Program-made: the position numbers and the translations under genes
In this document: positions 1 through 7,490 of the stretch, one piece after another
How the letters are laid out: the number at the start of each line of letters is the position of its first letter
How positions within the stretch are numbered: the first letter of the stretch is position 1
Origin: Bacteroidota bacterium
GTDB taxonomy: Bacteria; Bacteroidota; Bacteroidia; Bacteroidales; FEN-979
Direction: 5' to 3'
Length of the DNA: 64,000 nucleotides
NCBI GenBank assembly: GCA_026391805.1
Contig: JAPLDJ010000016.1
Coordinates: forward strand, 186,001-250,000
The notes under the pieces: model-generated
The model's input: the letters and a program-made list of their open reading frames with translations, nothing else
The model's database searches: none
What the model was told of the DNA's origin: nothing

Positions 1-249
1 TCCATTCACGCTTTGCCGCGTAATGTATGTGCCTCCACGCAGGGAAATGGTATCTCCCGGATTAGCTGCCCACGAAGCCTTTGACAAACTTCGGAAGGGA
101 TTTACAATAGTTCCGTTTCCAGTGGTATCATTTCCCGTGACAGATACAAATATTCCGGCAAAAGAAACAGAGGATAATATACAAATCAGTAAAACGGATA
201 ATGCCGTTCTATGACTTAATGTTTGATAAATATTTGATGTATCCATCAT
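1..249 (-). CDS. Secreted parallel beta-helix protein, N-terminal part (runs off window)
   Basis: This gene is missing from the ORF track because it leaves the window. Reading the minus strand from the ATG at 249 (a second ATG follows at 246) gives 83 codons with no stop. The protein opens with a signal peptide (a hydrophobic run ALSVLLICILSSVSFAG), followed by FVSVTGNDTTGNG, NPFRSLSKA and NPGDTISLRGGTY. That pattern (V-NG-D..GNG..PF-SL.KA...PGDTI.LRGGTY) is the usual N-terminus of right-handed beta-helix or pectate-lyase-like secreted proteins. The rest of the helix and any sorting domain lie outside the window, so substrate and function cannot be called. Its start lies just past the GTTA end of an attC-like palindrome (271-407), so it may be the downstream cassette in a minus-strand array. 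Confidence 0.8.
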   Translation of the reverse strand, partial: MMDTSNIYQTLSHRTALSVLLICILSSVSFAGIFVSVTGNDTTGNGTIVNPFRSLSKASWAANPGDTISLRGGTYITRQSVNG

Positions 250-270
250 ATATTCGCTGTGAGTTTGCCT

Positions 271-407
271 TGTGCATAACGCCCCGCCGGCAGCCCCAGG
301 CCGGGTTTAGCAGAATTTAAGTTTGTTTATGTTTGCATGTTTATTAGATCCAATCAACTTTCTTAACCAACTGCCCCGGCTTGTCGGCTGCCGGCTTGTT
401 AGGCACA
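271..407 (-). other. attC-like imperfect palindrome between two cargo genes
   Basis: The outer ends are TGTGCATAAC and GTTAGGCACA, and the arms continue inward through a shared CCGGCAGCC block to GCCGGG, leaving an AT-rich centre of about 68 bp. Read in the direction of the neighbouring gene (412-1119, minus strand) it begins GCCTAACAAGC just after the stop codon and ends GGCGTTATGC just before the next gene. Both order and core sequences match integron attC logic: RYYYAAC after the gene, GTTRRRY at the far end (one base off consensus). The total length, 137 bp, is inside the usual attC range. No integrase gene is visible, so it could belong to an integrase-less cassette cluster or be a look-alike palindrome. 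Confidence 0.55.
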
Positions 408-411
408 GATT

Positions 412-1119
412 TTAATCATAAATTTCGTATTTTGGAATATGGATATTCGCTAAATTTAGAAGAAACATGCATGTTTTGTAAAAATTCTCTTCACTTCCAG
501 GAGTATACCTGATTGTTATATGGTATTGATTTTGGGTAACACCTTCAAGTATCCATGATGAAGAATCTTCTAAATCATTTACACCTTTTTGCAAATTCCA
601 AAACTTGCAAGCATTTAAGATTTGGATAAATTTTTCCCAATTTTTCAGCGGAACATGCACCGTGCCTTGATCATATACTCTTACGGGGTTATAGATTCCA
701 TTACCACTTGATTTTGACCAGAAAAGATTGATAGAATTCGAATCCTTTTCAATTCTGATAACAATAGATTCATGAATCGACCTTAGCCAAGTGAATCGAT
801 AGACATCTTTTTTGAATTTTACATTATAAAGTAAAGGTTCTTTCATTTGAAAGAGAAAATTGGAGAATTGTAATAACTCTGTACTATCTACGCTGTTTGG
901 TATAATAAACGGAATATTTGTTCCAGAGGTGTCTCCTACTAAATGGTGTAACACCACCTTTGGTAACAATGCTGGAGGGCAGTACGGCACGGTCTTTTCA
1001 AGGGGTACGTTTTTACCGTCCACTTTTATAGTGGAATCAACGTACAATCTTTGTCCTTGAGCGAACCCAAAGGAGTTTATGAAGATGCTAAAAACTAATT
1101 GTAAAAGAATTGTTCTCAT
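412..1119 (-). CDS. Secreted hypothetical protein (possible cassette cargo)
   Basis: 235 aa with a signal peptide (MRTILLQLVFSIFINSFGFAQG) and no membrane segment afterwards, so it is probably periplasmic or exported. The C-terminal third contains SSSWILEGV followed by YHITIRYTPGSEENFYK, a layout I recognise from uncharacterised Bacteroidota proteins but cannot tie to a function. Its codons are A/T-rich compared with the core genes in the window. The start codon sits 13 nt after a GTTAGGC core and the stop codon is followed within a dozen bases by GCCTAAC, so the gene is framed by cassette-type boundaries on both sides. There are no operon partners: both neighbours on this strand have their own long spacers. 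Confidence 0.75.
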   Translation of the reverse strand: MRTILLQLVFSIFINSFGFAQGQRLYVDSTIKVDGKNVPLEKTVPYCPPALLPKVVLHHLVGDTSGTNIPFIIPNSVDSTELLQFSNFLFQMKEPLLYNVKFKKDVYRFTWLRSIHESIVIRIEKDSNSINLFWSKSSGNGIYNPVRVYDQGTVHVPLKNWEKFIQILNACKFWNLQKGVNDLEDSSSWILEGVTQNQYHITIRYTPGSEENFYKTCMFLLNLANIHIPKYEIYD

Positions 1120-1398
1120 TAAAATTTGTGCCTAACGACTTTGTAAACTTATATGTTGAGTTTATTTTAACAATTACTTAACCCCCTCCACAATCCTTAT
1201 CTCCTCCTCCGTCATGTACGGGCGGGTTCCGGACCCGCCCCTTCCCCATTTGCTTTTTCCCGCCCGGTATTTATAGCAGAATTATAAATTCTGCTATGTT
1301 CAGAGCAGTCCCGGATTTCCGGGGCCACTCAGTGGGGTATTTCATGGTTATGAATAATTACTTTTGATAAGCACAAATACTTTTTTTCAGGAAAGCTT
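1120..1398. other. Gene-free spacer with cassette boundary, tail fragment and hairpins
   Basis: From left to right this spacer holds GTGCCTAACGAC (the upstream boundary of the 412-1119 gene read on the minus strand), a 35-bp fragment of a type IIG enzyme tail (1181-1215, listed separately), a GC-rich palindrome GGGCGGGTTCCGGACCCGCCC (1220-1240), and a hairpin ATAGCAGAATTATAAATTCTGCTAT (about 1273-1297). The last two belong to palindrome families that recur elsewhere in the window (9779-9813 and 19824-19852). I see no convincing small gene here. Confidence 0.6.
1181..1215 (-). pseudogene. Stray copy of type IIG enzyme C-terminal tail (copy 1)
   Basis: On the minus strand this reads M-TEEEIRIVEG-V-K-stop, matching the last residues of the intact enzyme downstream (GLTEVEIRIVEGGG-stop). 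It differs from the other stray copy at 2661-2697 at about one position over 31 bases, but from the intact gene end at several. There is no coding sequence upstream that would make a protein, so it is a remnant or a duplicated integration target. Confidence 0.7.
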
Positions 1399-2589
1399 TC
1401 AATTGAAGATGTATCCTGCTTTGACGAGTTTCCAGGCATAAGATCCTGTCATGTCATGGATAATCACAGAATAACACCCGTCCGGTATATTCGTCATATC
1501 AACAATAGTATTCGGGGTGCCTGCCTCTGATTGAAAGACCTCTTGTCCGAGTACATTAATGATTCTGATCCTATAGTTTTTGTTATTTGCCTTCCATGAG
1601 CTGGGAACCTCAATTTTAACGAACTCTTTACAAGGATTTGGGTAAATTAAAGCGGTCAATTGACCATAGCTTCCATCAGTGATCCCGGTCATATCCAAAT
1701 TTTTGTAATAATAAAAGCTCCCGTATAGGGTTCCAGCCATAACATCCAGGTCGCCGTCCTTATCAAGGTCTCCGAATGCAGGCGAAGAGTAACCATCGGT
1801 ACTCGTTAATCCAAAAGGATTCTGCACAACAGTTGTAAAATTGGGTGAATGTGCTGTGCCGGTATTCTGAAAATAAAACAAACCACCATAGAGGCCCCCG
1901 GAAAGCACATCGAGGTCACCATCTTTATCCAGGTCACCAATGGTAGGAGCAGAATAGCCATCAATGCTGGTAAGCCCGAACGCCGGATTGACAGGAAGTT
2001 CAAAATAAGGGGAGTGAACAGTTCCAGTATTTTCAAAATAAAGTAATTGCCCATAAAGGTTACCGGAGACCATGTCAAGATCACCGTCTCCATCCAGGTC
2101 GCCAAAGGCAGGAGCGGAAAAACCATCGGTTCCTAAAAGACCGAATGGTGAACTAATAGGAAGTTCAAAATTTGGTGCGGTCGGCGTCCCGGTATTTTTA
2201 TAGTATTCAAAACCTCCATACATTTTACCGACCATCAGGTCCAGGTCACCGTCTCCATCCAGATCGACAAATACAGGGGAAGAATACCCCTCAGTGCCGA
2301 TCAATCCAAAAGGATTCTGAAGGCTTCCCGCAAAGGCCGGAGAATTTGCCGTTCCTGTGTTCTGATAGTAATACAGGCTCCCGTACAGGGTTCCTGCCAT
2401 CATGTCAAGGTCGCCATCTCCATCAAGGTCGCCAAATGCAGGGGCAGAATAACCTTCAGTACTTTCGATCCCGAAGGGATTCTGCACGTAAGGTTGAAAA
2501 TTCTGCGCATTGATATATTGCCGGGTAAATGCTGTCAGGACGAAGATCATTGCTATAATTATCTTCATTTTATTGTTTAGGTTTTTCAT
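1399..2589 (-). CDS. FG-GAP/VCBS repeat protein with type IX secretion sorting domain
   Basis: 396 aa with a signal peptide (about residues 1-29). Five tandem 55-residue repeats (about residues 30-305) each contain GY/FS.P..GDLD.DGDLD..., followed by YG...Y..NTGT. The DLDGDGDLD stretch is the calcium-binding core of FG-GAP/VCBS beta-propeller blades. After the repeats comes YPNP and a roughly 80-residue beta-rich end finishing in WKLVKAGYIFN, a type A C-terminal sorting domain, so the protein is predicted to be exported through the outer membrane by type IX secretion and attached at the cell surface. The repeat units are also near-identical DNA repeats of 165 bp, so copy number may vary between strains. 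The role is probably surface binding; no catalytic domain is seen. A methionine at residue 8 is a possible alternative start. Confidence 0.88.
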   Translation of the reverse strand: MKNLNNKMKIIIAMIFVLTAFTRQYINAQNFQPYVQNPFGIESTEGYSAPAFGDLDGDGDLDMMAGTLYGSLYYYQNTGTANSPAFAGSLQNPFGLIGTEGYSSPVFVDLDGDGDLDLMVGKMYGGFEYYKNTGTPTAPNFELPISSPFGLLGTDGFSAPAFGDLDGDGDLDMVSGNLYGQLLYFENTGTVHSPYFELPVNPAFGLTSIDGYSAPTIGDLDKDGDLDVLSGGLYGGLFYFQNTGTAHSPNFTTVVQNPFGLTSTDGYSSPAFGDLDKDGDLDVMAGTLYGSFYYYKNLDMTGITDGSYGQLTALIYPNPCKEFVKIEVPSSWKANNKNYRIRIINVLGQEVFQSEAGTPNTIVDMTNIPDGCYSVIIHDMTGSYAWKLVKAGYIFN

Positions 2590-2660
2590 TTTGTTGCTAT
2601 TGGTTAACGATTGCGTTAGCTCAATGAGGTTATATACTGATTTATTGTTTCTGTTTTCTA

Positions 2661-2697
2661 CGCCCCCTCCACAATCCTTATCTCCTCCTTCGTCCTC
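2661..2697 (-). pseudogene. Stray copy of type IIG enzyme C-terminal tail (copy 2)
   Basis: The minus-strand reading is R-TKEEIRIVEGA-stop, the same tail as at 1181-1215 and as the true C-terminus that starts 65 bp further on. It lies directly upstream of the FG-GAP gene's promoter region, just as copy 1 lies upstream of the 412-1119 gene. It looks like a leftover of duplication at the enzyme's 3' end. Confidence 0.7.
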
Positions 2698-2700
2698 TCA

Positions 2701-2763
2701 AATCGCAAAATTGCAAGATGGCAATATTTTTTACAATTTTGCGATCTTACCATTTTGCCATTT
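2701..2763. repeat. Intergenic hairpin of drifting short units (TCGCAAAATTG type)
   Basis: TCGCAAAATTG pairs with CAATTTTGCGA, and an inner AAGATGGCAA-like unit pairs with the TTTTGCCATT that follows, giving a composite hairpin immediately after the stop codon of the type IIG gene. It could act as its terminator, although there is no clean T-run. It has the same design as the hairpins at 14936, 24935, 26005, 39561, 45392, 47593 and 54207 but uses a different unit. Confidence 0.5.
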
Positions 2764-5700
2764 ATCCTCCCCCCTCAACTATCCTGATCTCCACCTCTGT
2801 CAAACCATATAACTCATAAACTAACTTATCAATCTCCTTCTCCAATGCACTTGTGTCAGCAATGGGGGAGATTTTTTTTGCAAATAGAATTTGGTTCACT
2901 TTTTCTGTCAACGTTTGTTTGGCTTCGTTTGAAATTTCTGGAATTGGAATCTGTTCAAAATATTGTGGTTTAACTTCAATAAATCCCCCACTTCGTATAA
3001 CACATATACTTGTAAGAAAATACCAAATTAGCTTTGAATTCAAGATGCCAAGTAGAGCTTTATCAGTTGTAGGAATGAAAACAGAGGGAGCATTTAAATA
3101 CGTCCCGGTTTCATCAAATGCAAATTTGTTTGAGTTTTGAAGATTTGGAAAGATTATTTTGGGCTGCTTAAATAAATCATAATAAGCGCAATTCCTGAGT
3201 TCCCACCAATATTCACCTTTATCATATCTTTTTTTTGCCAATTCTTCAAAAGGTAAAAGATGGTTGAAAATCTCCTGATAATCCTGTGACATCTTTTCTT
3301 TGGCACCTTCTTCAGAAAGATTACCAAATCTCTGCTTTGTAGATTTACTTTCAAAAACGATCATCCATTTGAATGGCAAGGGAGTATTCCATTTTTTAAT
3401 ATCCTTTCCATCATAGACAGGTTTCAATTCTTCATTATTGGATAGTTTTTTACTTAAGATAAATGCTTCATTCAGTGCGGTTTTTACACCATAAAAGCAT
3501 TTACTATAAACTTCTCTTAAACTCTTATTTTTCTGAAGAATTGCCAATATCTTACTTCCCTTTTCATCCCTGAAATTCCAAACATCAATTCTCATTGAAT
3601 TTTGGCTTACCTGGCTAAAATTTGATTTTAAGAACAATTTATCTTTATCACGGTATTGTATTTCATCGACTTTAAAAAAGTTGAAAAAATTATTTGGCTT
3701 TAACCCTTTTGCAGCCAATATAATAATCGGATAAGTAGTTGCTTCCTCAAAAACAATTACCGATGTAAAATCAATGTATTGTTCAATCTGGAAACTACCC
3801 ATAACAAATTCACGAAGCGCTTGTCCTGCAGCTGTTTTATCATAAGTGTTATTAATGAAACAGAATTTACCATTGTTGGTTAATATCTTATGAGATAATT
3901 CATAGAAATATGAAAAAACATCCCCACCAGATGCAAATAATTTATAGCTTTCTTTTAGATATTCTTTAAAATCCCCTAATTCATCTGCTCTGATATATGG
4001 TGGATTCCCAATCACAACATCAAACCCTATAAAATCTCCTTCGTCGTTTAAGACTTCGGGAAATTCAAACCTCCACTCAAAAGCATTTTCGAAAATTTTG
4101 TTTTCTTTTATTTCCTCGATTTCCTTGTTGAGTTTTGCAATCTGATCTTCGATCTTTTTCTGCTCCTTTTTCCTTTTATTTTCATGTTCTTTGCCTCCAT
4201 AGCCTTCTTCCGGCTCGAACAAAAAATGACCGGTGAACCTTTGATAGAGATCGCTTAGTAATTTATCGCGTTTTTTAATCCTGGGATCATTCTGGCCAAC
4301 CTCGGTCTGGAAGTCGCTTTTTATTTTATCGATCAACTGTTCCAACCCGCGTTTCTCTTCCTTGTTGGTTGCATTGCGATACGACATCACCGCCAGCCGG
4401 TAACTTCCGATGCTCCATTTACTGTTCTTCAGCGCCTGCCGAATATCCGCATCCAGTGCATAGCGCGAAATCAGCGAATTGCCGCATTTGATGTTGATGT
4501 CGATGTTGGGGAGCGTTTGCAGTTCAGCTGGTGAACTGGTGAGTTGGTGAACTGGTGAGTTTTCTGACTCACCAATTCGCAAGTTCACCAGTTCGCCAGT
4601 TTTTGCATAGTAACTGTTCTTCAGCAGCTCTATCCACAGCCTCAGCCGGCAGATCTTTACGGAATTGGGATTGATGTCGACGCCGAAGAGACAATTTTCG
4701 ATGATCGTCTGTTTCTCGCGGAAGAGGGTTTCCTGCACGCGCTGGCTCTCTTCGCTGTTGGGATTGTATTCGAACAGGTCGCCGTCTTCATCGGTTACGA
4801 TCAGCTCGTCATTCACAACTTCCACATGGTACTCCTTCAGCCGCTTTCCTTCCTTGTCCGCCAATATCCTCAGTTCACTCTTTATGGAAATGATCTCGTT
4901 CAGTGCCGAAACCAGGAAATGGCCCGAACCTACCGCCGGATCGCAGATCTTCAAACTGTTGATGATCCGGTTGGCCTCCTCCCGGCTGAAATCCGTACCG
5001 ATAGCGTTGTAAACGTCCGTCAGATCATTGTACCGCTCCCCTTCTCCTTCATCATTAAACTTCTGCACCACCGCCCGGCGGATCGTTTCGCGGCACATGT
5101 ACATCGTGATGAACCCCGGCGTAAAGAAGGAGCCGTCCTTGTAGCCGTTGATCTTTTCGAAGATCAGCCCGAGCACCGAGGCATTGATGAGCGTCTTGTT
5201 CTCCTCCTGGATCTCCTCCGAACCTTCGCCTGCGAAATCATAGGCATCGAGGAACTTAAAGAGGTAATCGAGCGCCGGCAGCTCGCCGGTGCACTTCTTG
5301 CCGTTGTTATCTTTCAGGACCGTTGAAGAGATCACCGGCAACCGGCCATCCTTCAACTGGCTGATGAACAAACAGGAATGTTCCACAGGCGTGGGCTCAA
5401 AGAGCGAACTGTTCAGGTAAGGGACATTGGCAAAAAGTTTTTTCGCCTCTTCGCTGCGGTCGCCCGGCATGCGCGCAAGGACTCCGAAGAAAAGTGTATT
5501 CAGGTCGTCGAAGTTCTGCACCTTTTCGCTGCTGAGAAAGGCAAACGACAGATCGCCCTTGTGATACCTGATCATCTGGGCTTCGAGGAGCTTCAGGAAA
5601 AGTATACGGTTGATCCAGGTTATGGAGAGCTCGAGGGCCACATTGAACAACCGTTCCTGCACTGTTTCGCCGAACTGCGCGGGCTTGTCGAGCCGTGCGA

Positions 5701-6598
5701 TCTTGTCGAGGTTATCGAGCTGGATGATGGCGCTTTCGATGAGCGAGCCGGCATTGCGTTCGCCCTCCTTCCTGCGCCCGATCAGTTTCTTACTTCCTTC
5801 CTTGGTTTCTGTTAATCCGATGATGTGGAGCAGTTCGGAATAGAAGGCCTTGTCGAGGCTGTTGCTGTCGTTGGCAAAGGGAAGCTTCAGCAGGTGTTCG
5901 GGCGAGAGCAGCTTAAAAAGCGCAATCAGTTTTGAATCGTCCTTTTTATCCTCGTTCCGCAACGGCTTATCATACTCCCTGAAATCGAACCAGGAGAAAC
6001 TGATCTCGGTATCCATGCCGGCCATGAAAGGCTCCGCGATCTCTTTATAGAAAAAGTCGGTGGTTTTCCCTGCAAGCCGTCCCTCCTCGAAATCGGTGAA
6101 GTGCTGAACCTGTCTCTTATCCTGCGCAAAAATCTTATCAAAAAGAATGGCATCGAAAACATACCACTCATAGATATTTGTTGCAACGAGGTGTTTGATC
6201 TCAAGGTTATGATTGGTAATCCGTTCCCGCAGGTAATAGAGGATCAGTTCATGAAATGCCTTTGCATTGAGGTTATCCGGCCGGATCATTTCGGCTTTGT
6301 TCGAAGGCTTTTTCGCCTCGATCAGCACCCCGGCAAAACTCTTTGAATCGTTGCCGTTGTGAATCACAAGATCGGTGCGTTCTTTCGTATTGATATAGAA
6401 CTTCGGATGGTAGAATGTATTCTTGAGGAAGTCACCCAGGTCGTTCTTCACATGTTCTTCCGACTCCGATTCGTCAAGTCCGTCGAGCAGTCCGATCAGG
6501 TTCTTCTTGAACAGTTCAATTTCGCTCCGGGTAGGTTTTACCTTGAGGTAGGCTTTGTTCAGTGATTTACGAGGAGATAAGAGTACACTTCGCAGCAT
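2762..6598 (-). CDS. Type IIG restriction-modification enzyme (Eco57I-like)
   Basis: A 1278-aa single-chain restriction-modification protein. The N-terminal nuclease shows a PD-(D/E)xK site: TDLVIH (Asp76) followed by VLIEAKK (Glu94, Lys96). A helical linker leads into a gamma-class N6-adenine methyltransferase core with the SAM-binding motif ICDPAVGSGHFL (about residue 550) and the catalytic motif NPPYI (about residue 865). The last 350 residues form the target-recognition and TaqI-like C-terminal region, ending YGLTEVEIRIVEGGG. The length fits large type IIG enzymes. It would methylate one strand of an asymmetric site and cut nearby; the target cannot be read from sequence. The gene is intact with no frameshift. 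Its 3' tail is duplicated twice nearby (1181, 2661). A TAACTTTG promoter element lies 20 bp upstream. Confidence 0.9.
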   Translation of the reverse strand: MLRSVLLSPRKSLNKAYLKVKPTRSEIELFKKNLIGLLDGLDESESEEHVKNDLGDFLKNTFYHPKFYINTKERTDLVIHNGNDSKSFAGVLIEAKKPSNKAEMIRPDNLNAKAFHELILYYLRERITNHNLEIKHLVATNIYEWYVFDAILFDKIFAQDKRQVQHFTDFEEGRLAGKTTDFFYKEIAEPFMAGMDTEISFSWFDFREYDKPLRNEDKKDDSKLIALFKLLSPEHLLKLPFANDSNSLDKAFYSELLHIIGLTETKEGSKKLIGRRKEGERNAGSLIESAIIQLDNLDKIARLDKPAQFGETVQERLFNVALELSITWINRILFLKLLEAQMIRYHKGDLSFAFLSSEKVQNFDDLNTLFFGVLARMPGDRSEEAKKLFANVPYLNSSLFEPTPVEHSCLFISQLKDGRLPVISSTVLKDNNGKKCTGELPALDYLFKFLDAYDFAGEGSEEIQEENKTLINASVLGLIFEKINGYKDGSFFTPGFITMYMCRETIRRAVVQKFNDEGEGERYNDLTDVYNAIGTDFSREEANRIINSLKICDPAVGSGHFLVSALNEIISIKSELRILADKEGKRLKEYHVEVVNDELIVTDEDGDLFEYNPNSEESQRVQETLFREKQTIIENCLFGVDINPNSVKICRLRLWIELLKNSYYAKTGELVNLRIGESENSPVHQLTSSPAELQTLPNIDINIKCGNSLISRYALDADIRQALKNSKWSIGSYRLAVMSYRNATNKEEKRGLEQLIDKIKSDFQTEVGQNDPRIKKRDKLLSDLYQRFTGHFLFEPEEGYGGKEHENKRKKEQKKIEDQIAKLNKEIEEIKENKIFENAFEWRFEFPEVLNDEGDFIGFDVVIGNPPYIRADELGDFKEYLKESYKLFASGGDVFSYFYELSHKILTNNGKFCFINNTYDKTAAGQALREFVMGSFQIEQYIDFTSVIVFEEATTYPIIILAAKGLKPNNFFNFFKVDEIQYRDKDKLFLKSNFSQVSQNSMRIDVWNFRDEKGSKILAILQKNKSLREVYSKCFYGVKTALNEAFILSKKLSNNEELKPVYDGKDIKKWNTPLPFKWMIVFESKSTKQRFGNLSEEGAKEKMSQDYQEIFNHLLPFEELAKKRYDKGEYWWELRNCAYYDLFKQPKIIFPNLQNSNKFAFDETGTYLNAPSVFIPTTDKALLGILNSKLIWYFLTSICVIRSGGFIEVKPQYFEQIPIPEISNEAKQTLTEKVNQILFAKKISPIADTSALEKEIDKLVYELYGLTEVEIRIVEGGG

Positions 6599-6617
6599 AA
6601 GCAGGCAGTTCGTCCTT

Positions 6618-6625
6618 CAAAGTTA
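6618..6625 (-). promoter_or_regulatory. -7 element TAACTTTG for the type IIG gene
   Basis: The minus-strand reading TAACTTTG fits the Bacteroidota TAnnTTTG box and lies 20 bp before the ATG, giving a leader of about a dozen bases. No clear TTTG -33 box is present. Confidence 0.5.
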
Positions 6626-7390
6626 GGAAAATGTTGGAAAACAAGGGAAAAAATAAATTTAATCCATTTTCAGCTCTCTGGATTTCTCTCTAAGTTCCCA
6701 GCTGGCCGGGGACCATATCTACCGAACAATCGAATAATCGATCAACGAATTAAAAGTTGATCTGATGTCAAAGCTTTTGGGCTAAAGCCCTGTAAGCTGT
6801 GCTTTTCCTGAACCCCGCGCTAAAGCGCGGGGTAATTCATTTAGGTATAATTTCCTACAATAATGTCACACCTAGAATAATGTCACACCTGCGGTGTTCA
6901 ATTGTATTTTTTCTTTTTGATTCCCTAAAATAATGTCACACCTACGCTGTTCAAAGGAATCTTATTTTTTTATTCTTCGAAAACCAACTCAGTTTAGCTA
7001 AGAAAAAAACGATAACAGTCGCCACACCTGCCTACCGGCAGGTGAGCAGCCTTGACCAGCGCGGGTCCAATGAGTGATATTAACCTGGGGCGGTTACAAG
7101 TTCAGTGCTGGGCGCAGCTGCGATGTGGCGACGAGGCCCGCCCGGCCTGAGGGCAAATATTTAATGACGTTACAGGTAGGCACGCGCTGCAAGCGCGCGC
7201 TAGCCAGCAAAGTCCTCCCGGCCTGAGGGCATATATTTAATGACGTTTTAGATGAGCACCCGCCAGAAAGTTTTGGGCTAAAGCCCGGTTAGCTTTCCTT
7301 TGCCTGAACCCCGCGCTAAAGCACGGGGTAATTCATTTACCAATAATTTCGCTACTTCGCTTTTCGCTACTTCGCTTTTCTCCGTTAAGG

Positions 7391-7422
7391 TTTGACTTTC
7401 TGCATTATATGTTGTATATTTG
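7391..7422 (+). promoter_or_regulatory. Bacteroidota sigma promoter TTTG-N20-TATATTTG for the metalloprotease
   Basis: TTTG at 7391-7394 and TATATTTG at 7415-7422, separated by 20 bp, match the TTTG-N19-21-TAnnTTTG consensus exactly. Transcription would begin near 7429, leaving a ~60-nt leader before the ATG at 7491. Confidence 0.75.
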
Positions 7423-7490
7423 CTTTTATACAGAATCTGATTGTATAAATATCACAGGGATTTTTATAATCAATTCAAAATGTTAATCAT

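Larger units (their letters stand above)
6599..7490. repeat. Gene-free 0.9 kb of REP-like palindromes and short direct repeats
   Basis: No coding region is seen. It contains two copies of a ~70-bp unit (6775-6842 and 7271-7338), each made of TTTTGGGCTAAAGCCC followed by CCCCGCGCTAAAGC(G/A)CGGGG and TAATTCATTTA. Three perfect copies of AATAATGTCACACCT lie at 6859, 6876 and 6929. CACCTGCCTACCGGCAGGTG is a palindrome near 7026. Two copies of CGGCCTGAGGGCA(A/T)ATATTTAATGACGTT end near 7172 and 7247, and a GCACGCGCTGCAAGCGCGC hairpin sits between them. The block GCTGGGCGCAGCTGCGATGT... near 7107 recurs at 33405. The right end carries the promoter of the protease gene. Confidence 0.75.

Noticed and set aside
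23-214. 63-aa plus-strand ORF at the window start
   Set aside because: Antisense to the partial secreted beta-helix gene, which has a proper signal peptide and family pattern.
1126-1140. Second complete attC-like site upstream of the 412-1119 gene
   Set aside because: Only the GTTAGGC half is present; I could not find the complementary arm before the stray enzyme tail at 1181.
4826-5326. 166-aa plus-strand ORF within the type IIG gene
   Set aside because: Antisense shadow in the middle of a continuous 1278-codon gene.
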